A stretch of 64,000 bases of DNA, taken from contig NZ_FUYE01000017.1 in NCBI RefSeq assembly GCF_900167535.1, positions 1 to 64,000 on the forward strand, given 5' to 3'. The position numbers were made by a program, and so were the translations under genes. This document shows, piece after piece, positions 1-9,172 of the stretch; within the stretch, counting starts at the first letter, position 1, and each line of letters begins with the position of its first letter. The notes beneath the pieces are model-generated. The model searched no databases, had not been told where the DNA came from, and saw nothing but the letters and a program-made list of their open reading frames with translations. The DNA is from Prosthecobacter debontii (GTDB taxonomy: Bacteria; Verrucomicrobiota; Verrucomicrobiia; Verrucomicrobiales; Verrucomicrobiaceae).

Positions 1-154
1 CTTTTCGTGGTCTTGGGGTGATTGGAAGCTCGCTCGGCCTTCTAAATGCGGGCAGGAGTGCCCTCATCACTTTCGAGGGCTCACATCACAGGAATACGCC
101 ATCCGGCCACAAGGCCGCAAGAAACGGCCCGTCGGTGTGTTGTTGTTTCCTGCG

Positions 155-3100
155 ATGATTTCTGCCCGCTATTTCCTCCCCGCTTGTTTAGGCCTCTCCT
201 GGTCATGTTCTCTGGCCGCTCAGTCACCGGACGCGGTGGCGGGGAATGAGGAGGTGAAAAAGATCATGGAGACACGCAAGGGGCGTGGCGTGATGGCCGA
301 TGATACCCCGCCAACTCCGCCCCAGGAGGCGGTGAAGCTCTTCACCACCCGCAGCGATGTGGCCGTGGATCTCATGGCGGCCGAGCCTGCGGTGGAGCAG
401 CCGCTCTATGCGAGTTGGGATTCCCAGGGCCGCATGTGGGTCACGATGTATCGCCAGTATCAGTTCCCGGCAGGCCTGAAGATCATCAGCTACGATCAGC
501 ACCTGCGGGCCAAGTTTGACAAGGTGCCTCTGCCACCTCCACGAGGTGAAAAGGGCGCGGATAAGATCACCGTCTTTGAAGATACCGATGGCGATGGTGC
601 TTTCGATAAGCATACGGATGTGATCACAGGGCTGAACATCGCGAGCGCGGCTCTGCCCGGCCAAGGGCGCATCTGGGTGCTGAATCCGCCCTACCTACTC
701 AGCTATGCGGATGCGAACCAGGACGGCTTACCCGAAGGCGATCCGGTGGTGGAGCTGAGCGGCTTCGGATTGGAGGATACCCACGCAGTCGCGACCAATC
801 TCCAGTGGGGCCTGGATGGCTGGCTGTATGGAGCCAATGGCAGCACCACGACAGGCAACATCTCCAGTGCGGCCACCAAGAATGTGCGCTGGGAAGGGCA
901 ATGCATCTGGCGCTATCATCCGAAAACGAAGCTCTTTGAAATCTATGCCGAAGGCGGTGGCAATACCTTCAGCCTCGACATTGACAGCAAAGGTCGCGTC
1001 TTTTCCGGCACGAACAATGGCAAGACCCGTGGCATGCACTATGAGCAGGGCAGCTACGGCATCAAAGGCTGGGGCAAGCATGGTCCTCTGACCAATCCCT
1101 ATGCCTTTGGGTGGTTCGAGCACATGAAGCACGAAGGCGATGAGAAACGTTTTCCTCAAGCTTTCACGGTGTATGAAGGGGGACTTCTCGGTTCCTCCTA
1201 CGAGGGAAAGATCATCGCACCGAACTCCCTGGCCAATGTGGTGTATGTCAGCGAAGTGATCCCGGATGGCTCCACCTTCCGCACGAAGGATGAAGAGAAT
1301 TTGATGGGATCACCGGACCGCTGGTTCCGCCCTGTGTGGACTGGCGTGGGCCCCGATGGCGGCCTCTACATGGCCGATTGGTATGATACGCGCCTCAGTC
1401 ACGTGAGCCCGGTGGACGACTGGCACAAGACCAGCGGCCGCATCTACCGTGTGCGTCCTGCTGCTGGTTCACCGAAGCTGAAGCCCTTCGATCTGGCCAA
1501 GGCTGCGCCAGAGGAGTTGCTCGGGTATCTGACTTCGCCTAACGAATGGTTTAGAAAGCAGGCGGCTTTGGAGATTGCTTGGCGTGGTCTGACGGAGCTG
1601 AAAGAACCGCTGAAAAAGCAAGTGGAAGGGCAGGGGACCTATGCTTTGGATGCGCTGTGGACGCTCGATATGCTCGGGGCTGCGGACGATTCGCTGGTGG
1701 ATGGTCTGCTCTCGGCCGAGGATCCTTATGTGCGCCGCTGGGCAGTGAAGATCATCGGCGAGCAGCGTCGAGGTTCGGAAGCTTTGGTCCGTCTGGCCAA
1801 GTCGGAAAAACATCTCGAGGTGCGGGCTCAGATCTTAGCCTCAGCCAAACGTCTCTCGGCTCACGATGCGCTGCCTCTGCTCTGGAGCGCTGTGGGGGAT
1901 GAGGATGCCAGCGGTCACCTGCCGTTGTTGGCTTGGTGGACCCTGGAGTCCAAGTCGGAAAAAGAGCGAGACGCTGTTTTTGCCTTCTTGAAAGAGGATG
2001 CCGCTTTTGTGAAGTCGGAGGTCTTCCGTGAGACCTTGGCCAAGAAACTCACTCAACGTTATGCCATGGCTGGAGGTGCGGAGAATCTGCAATCCTGCGC
2101 GGATTTGCTCGCGCTGGGCAGTGACTCGGAGACTCGCGCCCAAGTGATCGCGGGGCTGGCCGCTGCCTTTGAAGGCACTGAGATGCCACCGCTACCGGAG
2201 TCTCTGTCCAAAGCGCTTCAGGATTACCTCATGAAAGAGTCCGGCGGGGATCTGACGCTGGCGCTGCGCACGGGCAGCGCCGATGCTTTGAAGCAAGCGC
2301 TCAAGGTGCTGGGAGATAAGGACGCCTCGAATGCCCAGCGCATCAGTGTGGCAAAGACAATGGCTGAGCTGAACAAACAGGAAGCGATCGCGCCGATGGT
2401 GGCCATCCTGAGCAGCAGCACCACCAGCCCTAGCCTCAAGCGGGGTGTGCTGCATGCAGCGGCCAAGTTTGAAGACAAGCGCATCGCCCAGGCACTGCTG
2501 CAAGGTTACGAGGCGCGTATTGCCGGTGACAAAGCTCTGCGTGAGGATGCCCTGCGTGTCCTAGCGGGGCGCAAGGAGTGGGCACAGATGCTGGTGCACT
2601 TCGTCAATGAAGGCAACGTGCAGGCCAAACACATCAGTGTGGATACGGCCCGGCAACTCAGCCTCTACAAGGATGCGGAGATCGATGCCGCCATTGATCG
2701 CCACTGGAAGACGCTGCTGGCGACAGGCCCCACGGAAGCCAAGGAGAAAGAGATGGCCCGCATCAAGGCCGTGCTGAAGACAGGCTTGGGTGATCCAGAC
2801 AAGGGCAAGCTCCAGTTCATGGGACGCTGCGCCATTTGTCATAAATTGTTTGGCGAGGGCAACTCGATCGGTCCTGAACTCACGGGCTATGATCGCACCA
2901 ACCCCGATTTCTGGCTGGATAACATCTTCAATCCAAGCCTGGAAATCCGCGAGGGATTTGGCAACTACATCGTGAAGCTGAAAAATGGCCAGATGCTCAC
3001 CGGCATCATGGATGCGCAAGACGCCAGCGGCATCGTGCTCAAGGACATCGCCGGCAACAAGACCTCCGTGAAACAAGCGGAGATCGAGAAGCTGGAAGCC

Positions 3101-3190
3101 TCCCCTGTTTCCATGATGCCCGAGGCCCTCACTACAGGCATGAGCGATGCCGACCTGAAGGACTTCTTCGGTTATCTGATGAAGCCTTGA
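155..3190 (+). CDS. PVC-type membrane-bound dehydrogenase with HEAT-like repeats and C-terminal haem c domain
   Basis: Secreted protein of about 1011 residues. The ATG at 155 is preferred over the GTG at 137 because it begins directly with a signal peptide (MISARYFLPACLGLSW, predicted cleavage after SLAAQ). The N-terminal 450 residues resemble the putative membrane-bound dehydrogenase domain typical of planctomycetes and verrucomicrobia (TIGR02604-like beta-propeller, with motifs such as DTDGDGAFDKHT and MADWYD). A middle alpha-helical HEAT-like part follows. The last 130 residues match the putative haem-binding domain TIGR02603, with CAICH at about residues 892-896 followed by a GPELTGYDR motif. 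The family is probably periplasmic and is thought to oxidise carbohydrates or alcohols, but the substrate is unknown. No partner gene is adjacent; the next gene converges from the other strand. Confidence 0.88.
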   Translation: MISARYFLPACLGLSWSCSLAAQSPDAVAGNEEVKKIMETRKGRGVMADDTPPTPPQEAVKLFTTRSDVAVDLMAAEPAVEQPLYASWDSQGRMWVTMYRQYQFPAGLKIISYDQHLRAKFDKVPLPPPRGEKGADKITVFEDTDGDGAFDKHTDVITGLNIASAALPGQGRIWVLNPPYLLSYADANQDGLPEGDPVVELSGFGLEDTHAVATNLQWGLDGWLYGANGSTTTGNISSAATKNVRWEGQCIWRYHPKTKLFEIYAEGGGNTFSLDIDSKGRVFSGTNNGKTRGMHYEQGSYGIKGWGKHGPLTNPYAFGWFEHMKHEGDEKRFPQAFTVYEGGLLGSSYEGKIIAPNSLANVVYVSEVIPDGSTFRTKDEENLMGSPDRWFRPVWTGVGPDGGLYMADWYDTRLSHVSPVDDWHKTSGRIYRVRPAAGSPKLKPFDLAKAAPEELLGYLTSPNEWFRKQAALEIAWRGLTELKEPLKKQVEGQGTYALDALWTLDMLGAADDSLVDGLLSAEDPYVRRWAVKIIGEQRRGSEALVRLAKSEKHLEVRAQILASAKRLSAHDALPLLWSAVGDEDASGHLPLLAWWTLESKSEKERDAVFAFLKEDAAFVKSEVFRETLAKKLTQRYAMAGGAENLQSCADLLALGSDSETRAQVIAGLAAAFEGTEMPPLPESLSKALQDYLMKESGGDLTLALRTGSADALKQALKVLGDKDASNAQRISVAKTMAELNKQEAIAPMVAILSSSTTSPSLKRGVLHAAAKFEDKRIAQALLQGYEARIAGDKALREDALRVLAGRKEWAQMLVHFVNEGNVQAKHISVDTARQLSLYKDAEIDAAIDRHWKTLLATGPTEAKEKEMARIKAVLKTGLGDPDKGKLQFMGRCAICHKLFGEGNSIGPELTGYDRTNPDFWLDNIFNPSLEIREGFGNYIVKLKNGQMLTGIMDAQDASGIVLKDIAGNKTSVKQAEIEKLEASPVSMMPEALTTGMSDADLKDFFGYLMKP

Positions 3191-3246
3191 GAAAGCCCTG
3201 ATGTCGGCGCATGTGAATCCGTCAGGCCTAACGATTCATTCCTGAC

Positions 3247-3621
3247 TCACCCCTTCTTCAGGGCATCCCGGCTCTGTTCTACCAGATACAGAGGCGCGCT
3301 GATGGAGGGGGTGCGGGAGGAGTAAACCACTGAGATGGGCCCGCCCTCCTCATGCTGATCATAAACGCTGGAGGTGACCACGGAGGTGTGGCTGTGACTC
3401 GCGCCGACGGAGTCCGTGTAGGTGTAAGCCAGCTTGTAGCGTCGGCTGCCGGACTGCGGGTTGTAGCTGCGCTTTTCGCGGATGACGCCCGTGGTTTCGA
3501 CACCGTGATCACAAAGCTCACGCATTTGATAGCCGCGTGTGACAGCTTGGTAAATGATCAACCCGATGATCCCGCAGACCAGCAGGATGGGGAGGAGAAT
3601 CGCCAACAGGACTTCCAACAT
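3247..3621 (-). CDS. DUF3592-like membrane-anchored protein
   Basis: Small protein of 124 residues with one N-terminal transmembrane helix (residues 2-27) and a soluble beta-rich domain. The pattern T-G-V-I-R-E-K at residues 45-50, then RRYKLAYTYTD, then PISVVYSSRTPS is typical of DUF3592, a family of unknown function. It converges on the upstream dehydrogenase and lies in tandem with the TPR/AAA genes on the same strand, but about 100 bases away, so it is probably a separate unit. No function can be assigned. Confidence 0.72.
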   Translation of the reverse strand: MLEVLLAILLPILLVCGIIGLIIYQAVTRGYQMRELCDHGVETTGVIREKRSYNPQSGSRRYKLAYTYTDSVGASHSHTSVVTSSVYDQHEEGGPISVVYSSRTPSISAPLYLVEQSRDALKKG

Positions 3622-3723
3622 AGGCTGAAGAGGGGTTCTCGGGTAGGCTAACCGGAGCGGCTTTTTTTAGCAAGTCTCGAATGTTAGGCTGTGAACCTTC
3701 ATGCAGAATGCGGGCTCTCTGCA

Positions 3724-5016
3724 TCACGCATACAGCACCCGAAAGGGGCGTAACCAACTGACGATGACGCCGATGAGCAATGCCAGGATGCCGAGAAGCT
3801 GAGCCGAGGGAAGATGCAGCGGACTGAATACGGCAACGGCCAAATACACGGCTCCAAACCCCGCGATGGCACCGGCAATGTTGTAGAGATGGCGGCCGAA
3901 GTGGTGGTCGTTGGTGAAGGCGGCGGCATTGGCCACGGCGGCCAGAAGCAGAACCAGCGCGACGTAGCTTCCGGCTTCAATCTTCCAGACGAAGCCGAGA
4001 ATCAGACTAACTAACGATGCGAAAATTAATCCGCCGACCACCACGCCCTCCCAATACTCACGCGGGCGCAGGGCCTGACGGGCAAAGCGATCCATGACAA
4101 TGAAGAAGGAACTGAAGCCTCGGGCCAGGTGGGACCACAGGGCGAAGACCAGCCACATGCCAATGACAAGGCCGCTGAGCACAGGCGAGACGTCTTTTAA
4201 CAAGGTACTGACCACTTTGTAAGCGATAAAGCCGCCAAACATGATCGCGTTTTGCCGCCCTTCGGTGAACTGATTCATGAAGTGCGCGAAGCGCAGCTGC
4301 AGCCGGTAAACTGACGAACGCGCTCGGAAGGACTCCACCAAGCCCATGCGGGCGCTTTCGCTCATGGGGCTCAGGCGCAGAGCTTCGAGAAAGTGTTGGT
4401 TGGCGCGTTTATGATCGCCTTCCATCAGCGCCTGCCAGCCCGCGCTGGTATGCGCACTGTCATCATCGGGGTCCCGCTGAAGTTGATACTCGATCAGGCT
4501 TTTGTGGTCGCCATCCTTCTTCTGCATCAGCAGCGCCGCCGAGAGGACTTCAGCGGCCATGGTGTTTTCCGTGTCCAACTCCAGAGCCTTGCGTGCACAG
4601 ACCTCCGCCTCGGCATACTCGCGCAGGCGCAGGTGGATGCGGCCTGCCACGGCGTGGGCAAAGTCATTGTCAGGATCGATGCCCACCGCTTCTTCCGCAT
4701 GCTTGAGGGATTCACGGATGGCTGAGGTCTGGCCATCTTTGGCACGGGCATTCAGGGCCAGGGCGAGGACACTGCGGGCCAAGACATCCTCCGGCTCCAG
4801 GCCGACGGCACGCTGAGCGGCATCCACGGCTTGAGCTGCGGTATCCTCTTCGTTCAGCCAGCACAGCGCCAGCATGACATAACTGGGAGTGTGACCAGGG
4901 TCCAGCTCCAGCGCCTGCTTGTAGCTGCGGATGGCATCGGCATAGCGATGCTGAGACTGAAGCAGACGACCACGGGCAAAGTGAGAGCCTGCGCTGGAGT
5001 AGTCGGAGTCGTGCAT
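3724..5016 (-). CDS. TPR protein with C-terminal transmembrane helices
   Basis: Protein of 430 residues. Residues 10-230 are a run of TPR repeats (for example ADAIRSYKQALELDPGHTPS, and similar helices ending in LDPDN, LDTEN, LRLSP). From about residue 250 there are about five hydrophobic helices, so the protein probably sits in the inner membrane with the TPR domain in the cytoplasm. There is no signal peptide. It begins 10 bases after the AAA+ ATPase gene, which is transcribed first, so the two are almost certainly one operon. The TPR domain may present clients or partners to the ATPase; that role is inferred from context only. Confidence 0.85.
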   Translation of the reverse strand: MHDSDYSSAGSHFARGRLLQSQHRYADAIRSYKQALELDPGHTPSYVMLALCWLNEEDTAAQAVDAAQRAVGLEPEDVLARSVLALALNARAKDGQTSAIRESLKHAEEAVGIDPDNDFAHAVAGRIHLRLREYAEAEVCARKALELDTENTMAAEVLSAALLMQKKDGDHKSLIEYQLQRDPDDDSAHTSAGWQALMEGDHKRANQHFLEALRLSPMSESARMGLVESFRARSSVYRLQLRFAHFMNQFTEGRQNAIMFGGFIAYKVVSTLLKDVSPVLSGLVIGMWLVFALWSHLARGFSSFFIVMDRFARQALRPREYWEGVVVGGLIFASLVSLILGFVWKIEAGSYVALVLLLAAVANAAAFTNDHHFGRHLYNIAGAIAGFGAVYLAVAVFSPLHLPSAQLLGILALLIGVIVSWLRPFRVLYA

Positions 5017-5026
5017 GGGGGGACGG

Positions 5027-6430
5027 TTAGCGTTTGATCAGTCCCAGATACTTGAGCACGTCATCGTAGAAGCCACTTTGGTTGGAATACATGGCGTAGT
5101 TCTTGGCGCTTTCAAACCAGGCCTTCGTGGTCGGCTTATGGCGTGAGGCGGCCTTGATGAGGTCCTTGGTGGTGAGGGGCACGACTTTGCCGTTTTTCAT
5201 GGCCTCCGTCAGCACTTCCTCGGTAGCGAGGTCGAAGACGGCCTTCAAATCTGCCCCGGAGAACTCCGGTGTCTTCTTGGCCAGCGCACGCGGATCGAGT
5301 TGGCCGATGGGTTTTTTCTCCGCCATCACTTCGATGATGGAAGCCCGACCCACTTCATCGGGTGGGGGCACGAAGAGGGTGCGGTCAAACCGACCCGGCC
5401 GACGAAAAGCGGGGTCAATGTGCCACGGAGCATTGGTTGCGCCCAGAATGAGCACGCCATCGTTTTGAGAGTCCGCCCCATCCATCTCAGAGAGGAACTG
5501 ATTGATGAGGTTACGGCCTGCACTTTGACGCAGGTCACGACGGTCTGCGGCGAGGGCATCCACTTCGTCAAAGAACAGCACGCAGGGGGCGTTTTTGCGC
5601 GCCAGTTCGAAGACCTCGTGCATGTTTTTCTCCGAGTTACCGATCCACATGTCCAGGATCTGGTGCAGACCGAGGGCGATGAAGTTGGCCTTGATCTCAC
5701 CCGCTGTGGCTTTGCTGATGAGGGTCTTGCCACATCCCGGTGGGCCGTAGAGCAGCACCCCGCCACCCACTTTCTTGTCGTAAGCTTTGAAGAGTTCCGC
5801 GTGCTGAAGCGGATACATGATCTTCATGCGGATCTCTTCCTTCAGCGCTTCCATGCCCCCCACGGAGGCGAAGTTGAGCTTGGGCTTTTCAAAATCCGCC
5901 AAACCCAGATCAAAGGCGGCTCCCCCCAGGGGATGATCATCGTCTTCCTCATCCTCTTCAGGCGCCTCGATCAAACTGCCGGAGGAGGTGAGGCCGGCTT
6001 TCTTTCGGCCACCACCGGCATCGTCCGTCGGTTTGACGTTTTTCAGATCCTTTTCCAGCCCTGGATCGGCCAGAGAGGCATTCAAAGAGAGGGCTTTATC
6101 GTAAAGGTTCCGTGCGCGCCGGAGGTCCCCCTCAGTCATGAGGATGCGTGCCAGGAGGACATAGCCAGGGCCGTAATCCGGCTTTTCCGCCACAAGCTGC
6201 TCGGCACGTACGGCGGCCTCGGAGATTCGGCCTTGCAGGAGCGCCACACGCGCCATGCCGAGCCGGGCCTCAGGATTTCCGGCTTCGTTTTTCAGGGCAC
6301 GGCTATAGGCCTCCTCCGCTTCATCCGGTATCATTTCATCCATGCAGCCTTGAGCGAACAGCAGCAGGAGAGGCACATTGTCGGGGGAATGTTGCAGGGC
6401 GAGGCGAAGCGCTTCGAGGTTTGAGGCCAT
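5027..6430 (-). CDS. TPR-AAA+ ATPase
   Basis: Protein of 467 residues. Residues 1-125 carry TPR-like helices, residues 130-170 are an acidic linker (EEDEEDDDHP), and residues 180-440 form a single AAA+ module. Walker A is GPPGCGKT at 229-236, Walker B is VLFFDE at 284-289, sensor 1 is the Asn in ILGATNAP near 333, and the arginine-finger motif RRPGRFD is at 343-349. The module resembles classical AAA proteins of the FtsH/p97 type, but no protease domain is present. It forms an operon with the downstream TPR membrane protein (10-base gap). The N-terminal TPR fused to an AAA ring suggests a remodelling or disassembly role with the TPR region as adaptor; the substrate is unknown. Confidence 0.88.
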   Translation of the reverse strand: MASNLEALRLALQHSPDNVPLLLLFAQGCMDEMIPDEAEEAYSRALKNEAGNPEARLGMARVALLQGRISEAAVRAEQLVAEKPDYGPGYVLLARILMTEGDLRRARNLYDKALSLNASLADPGLEKDLKNVKPTDDAGGGRKKAGLTSSGSLIEAPEEDEEDDDHPLGGAAFDLGLADFEKPKLNFASVGGMEALKEEIRMKIMYPLQHAELFKAYDKKVGGGVLLYGPPGCGKTLISKATAGEIKANFIALGLHQILDMWIGNSEKNMHEVFELARKNAPCVLFFDEVDALAADRRDLRQSAGRNLINQFLSEMDGADSQNDGVLILGATNAPWHIDPAFRRPGRFDRTLFVPPPDEVGRASIIEVMAEKKPIGQLDPRALAKKTPEFSGADLKAVFDLATEEVLTEAMKNGKVVPLTTKDLIKAASRHKPTTKAWFESAKNYAMYSNQSGFYDDVLKYLGLIKR

Positions 6431-6522
6431 GCCTCAGAGTCCAGCCTGCGCATGGGGAGGCGCAAGAGATTTTATCGAGCCTTTCGCATGAAGTGAGGGC
6501 CGGATGCGCACGTAGGTAGCAG

Positions 6523-7626
6523 ATGCGTTATTTCTGGTCCTTGATCCTGGCTGTTCACTTGCACGCTGCGGCTGCCGGTGAGGTGGTGCTTAATCTGGAA
6601 CCCACAAAGGAGTTTCCCCGTAACTCGGAGGGAGCTTTCATCACGCTCAAGTCCGGTCACCTGCTGTATCTCTACACCCAGTTTTATGGGGGGGCTTCGG
6701 ATCACAGCGCGGCACGGATCGTGGCCCTCGAGTCCCAGGATGGTGGACGCACTTGGAGCCGTGAGCCGCGGACTCTTTTAGAAAATCACCAGGGGGCCAA
6801 TGTGATGAGTGTCTCGCTCCTGCGCCTGCAGAGTGGTCGCATCGCATTGTTTTACTTGTTGAAAAATACCTGGTTAGACTGTCGGCCGCATGTGTGCTTC
6901 AGCGACGATGAAGCGGCGACCTGGAGCGAACCGGTGCGCATGTTGGAGGCTCCGGGTTACTTCGTGCTCAACAATGACCGCGTGATCCAACATCGCAGCG
7001 GACGCTTGATTGCTCCACTGGCCTCCCACCGCGCGCGAAATGCGGACCCAGAAACGAGCAAGTCCTTCGATAGCCGAGCCATCGCCCTGTGGGTGATCTC
7101 TGACGATGAAGGCAAGACCTGGAAAGAGGCCCCGCAGTGGCAGGCTCTACCAGTGCCGAGCACGCGCACCGGTTTGCAGGAACCAGGGATCGTGGAGCTC
7201 GAGGATGGCTCTCTACTCAGTTTCTTCCGCACGGATCAAGGGGTGCAGTATGAGTGCCGCTCGAAGGATCGCGGGGAGAGCTGGACGCCGGTAGCTCCGG
7301 GGCCGCTGAACTCCCCCGCCTCTCCAGCCAGTCTGAAGAGACTGCCCCGTGGTTCGGCCCTCCTGGCGGTGTGGAATGATCACAGCGGTGACTTTCCCTT
7401 CGTGGAGAAGAAGCGCACGCCCTTAGTGATCGGTCTTTCAGACGACGGCGGTCACACCTGGAGTGCTAAGAAGGTGATCGAGTCTGATCCCGAGGGGTGG
7501 TATTGCTACACGGCTCTTCATTTTGTCGAAGATGCCGTGCTGCTGGCCTACTGCGCCGGAGATGCCCACGTGGGCGGCCTGAATCGGCTGCGCATCCGGC
7601 GCATTGAGTGGGCGGATCTGAAGTGA
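6523..7626 (+). CDS. sialidase-like protein with Asp-box repeats
   Basis: Secreted protein of 367 residues with a signal peptide (MRYFWSLILAVHLHAAAAG). It carries five Asp-box motifs (S-x-D-x-G-x-T-W type): SQDGGRTWS, SDDEAATWS, SDDEGKTWK, SKDRGESWT and SDDGGHTWS, which mark the six-bladed propeller of the exo-alpha-sialidase superfamily. A GLQEPGIVELEDGSLL stretch is also typical. Family members include true sialidases and many proteins of unknown glycan specificity; verrucomicrobia encode many of the latter. The gene stands alone, divergent from the AAA+ ATPase gene, and converges on the DUF420 gene. Substrate is uncertain. Confidence 0.86.
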   Translation: MRYFWSLILAVHLHAAAAGEVVLNLEPTKEFPRNSEGAFITLKSGHLLYLYTQFYGGASDHSAARIVALESQDGGRTWSREPRTLLENHQGANVMSVSLLRLQSGRIALFYLLKNTWLDCRPHVCFSDDEAATWSEPVRMLEAPGYFVLNNDRVIQHRSGRLIAPLASHRARNADPETSKSFDSRAIALWVISDDEGKTWKEAPQWQALPVPSTRTGLQEPGIVELEDGSLLSFFRTDQGVQYECRSKDRGESWTPVAPGPLNSPASPASLKRLPRGSALLAVWNDHSGDFPFVEKKRTPLVIGLSDDGGHTWSAKKVIESDPEGWYCYTALHFVEDAVLLAYCAGDAHVGGLNRLRIRRIEWADLK

Positions 7627-7662
7627 GCAGTCGGGCTCGACAGCTTGCCTTAGGCTTCGTGG

Positions 7663-8094
7663 TTAGCGAATCGGCGGGCCATACCACTGGTAGCACATCA
7701 TGTAAACAATGACGCCAGTGATGGAGACATAGAGCCAGATGGGGGCCGTCCACTTCGCGATGCGCATGTGCTTATCCCAACGCTGGCGCAGGGCAGGGAT
7801 GACCGTCATGATGATCATGGGGAGATTCACAATCGCCAAGAACACGTGGCTGATGAGAAGCCCATAGTAGAAGGTCTTGATGGGGCCGGTCCCCGCAAAC
7901 TTCACATGCAGCACATGGAAATGATAATACAGGTAGCAGCCCAAGAACACGGCTGAAAACATCAGCGCTGTGGCCATGCAGGCGATGTGGGCTTTCTTCT
8001 TGCCCGCTTTGATGAAGATGAGGCCGAGGATGATGAACACCGTGGCGCAGGCATTCAACGTGGCGTTGATGGGAGGCAGATCGTAAACAGTCAT
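7663..8094 (-). CDS. DUF420 membrane protein (CtaM-like oxidase assembly factor)
   Basis: Membrane protein of 143 residues with four predicted helices. It matches DUF420: an N-terminal DLPPINATLNA motif, conserved histidines in YYHFHVLHV and SHVFLA, and a C-terminal W-x-x-P-x-W-L-Y-V-S-x-T-G-V-x-V-Y-x-M signature. DUF420 proteins such as CtaM are needed for maturation of haem A-containing oxidases. It lies 105 bases downstream of the SCO gene on the same strand, so the two probably act together in assembly of the aa3 oxidase encoded at 16531-21472. The gap contains an elaborate inverted repeat. Confidence 0.88.
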   Translation of the reverse strand: MTVYDLPPINATLNACATVFIILGLIFIKAGKKKAHIACMATALMFSAVFLGCYLYYHFHVLHVKFAGTGPIKTFYYGLLISHVFLAIVNLPMIIMTVIPALRQRWDKHMRIAKWTAPIWLYVSITGVIVYMMCYQWYGPPIR

Positions 8095-8097
8095 GGG

Positions 8098-8193
8098 GTG
8101 GTTGAGCTGTGGCTAAACGATGGCTGAGTGGTTGAGCGATGGTTGGAAAACAACGGCTCAGCCATAGCTTAACCACTGTTCCTCCATCGCTCA
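8098..8193. repeat. interleaved direct and inverted repeats between SCO and DUF420 genes
   Basis: GTGGTTGAGC occurs at 8098-8107 and again at 8128-8137. ATGGCTGAG (8120-8128) pairs with CTCAGCCAT (8157-8165). GTGGTTGAGCT (8098-8108) pairs with AGCTTAACCAC (8166-8176) with one mismatch. TGAGCGATGG (8133-8142) pairs with CCATCGCTCA (8184-8193). The third pairing crosses the first two, so the RNA could form a pseudoknot-like or alternative structure. There is no T-run, so it is not a simple terminator. Confidence 0.7.
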
Positions 8194-8199
8194 GCTAGT

Positions 8200-8916
8200 T
8201 CATGGAGCTTTCTCGTCTGTCTCCTTCTCTTTTTCTTTGAGCAGGTAGTTCAGGTCTTTGCGCAGTTGGGCCTCGAAGTAATCCTGGAACTGGGGGTCGG
8301 CATTCATCAGATCGTAGAGGGTGCCGCGCACGTGTCCTTTGGAATCCACCAGCGCCACGCGCAGGTCATGGATGTATTTATCATCGGGAGAGAGGCGATC
8401 CGCTTCCGGGAGGTCCTGCACCGGGCGGAATTTAAAAAACTGCGTCATGTAACGGCGCACCTCATCCTTGTTGCCATTCACAAACCACCAGGGATCGGTA
8501 TCCTTCACATCAATGCCGCGGGCAAAGAGCTGCATCATCTCAGGCGTGTCATCGGGGTCGAGGGTGAAGGAGACGAAGTGGATGTTGGGATTGCCCCGAT
8601 ACTCTTCCTGCAGCTTCTTCAGCTTGGCGATGACACCGGCACAACCACGGGGGCAGCGGGTGTAAACCCAGGAGGCCAGGAGGATCTTCCCGCGCAGTTG
8701 ATCCAGATGCACCGTCTTGCCATTGCGCTCGGTCAGCTCCAGATCCCGCTCCAAACGGCCCAGGAAAGCCGGCCGATCCTTTTCCTCACTCCGGGCCTGC
8801 TGCTGCATGGCCAGCAAGTAGTTGTAAAACACGACCACCCCCAGCACCGCAATGATGATGGGAATCCAGATGGCCCAAGGCGTGAGAGAGGGTTTCGGGG
8901 AAGGGGAATCGGACAT
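8200..8916 (-). CDS. SCO family protein (copper chaperone/thiol protein)
   Basis: Membrane-anchored thioredoxin-fold protein of about 238 residues; an ATG four codons upstream (8928) is an alternative start. One N-terminal helix (AIWIPIIIAVLGVVVFY) places the domain in the periplasm. The copper-binding motif is CPRGC (CxxxC), embedded in WVYTRCPRGCAGV, and FVSFTLDPDDTPEMM is the usual following strand. The distal conserved His is probably in KYIHDLRVALVD. SCO proteins deliver copper to the CuA site of oxidase subunit II or act as thiol reductases. Its neighbour is a DUF420/CtaM-like gene, and an aa3 oxidase cluster is 8 kb away, so a role in oxidase assembly is very likely. Confidence 0.92.
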   Translation of the reverse strand: MSDSPSPKPSLTPWAIWIPIIIAVLGVVVFYNYLLAMQQQARSEEKDRPAFLGRLERDLELTERNGKTVHLDQLRGKILLASWVYTRCPRGCAGVIAKLKKLQEEYRGNPNIHFVSFTLDPDDTPEMMQLFARGIDVKDTDPWWFVNGNKDEVRRYMTQFFKFRPVQDLPEADRLSPDDKYIHDLRVALVDSKGHVRGTLYDLMNADPQFQDYFEAQLRKDLNYLLKEKEKETDEKAP

Positions 8917-9172
8917 GAGGGGATTCAATAATGACGAGGGAAAAGCGGATGTCGAATGAGTTACGTCTGGAGGATGATGCTGACTTCGACGGATTTAAGG
9001 GCTAGTGGCCTGTGGAGCCTAGCGGAGGTCGCAAAGGGGGCGCTCGGAAGTGTTCCTCCGGAAAGTCGCACTGGCTTGTCAGGACATTCCTTCCTTCACG
9101 TCGTTGAATGAGAATGTAGCTCATCCATCAATAAAAGACTGGGCTTTTTTAATACGCGTTTTATTTGAAGGA

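Noticed and set aside
1..154. possible gene at the left edge
   Set aside because: The only open frame (46-249) overlaps the signal peptide of the dehydrogenase in another frame and has no recognisable features; the region is probably the upstream intergenic sequence.
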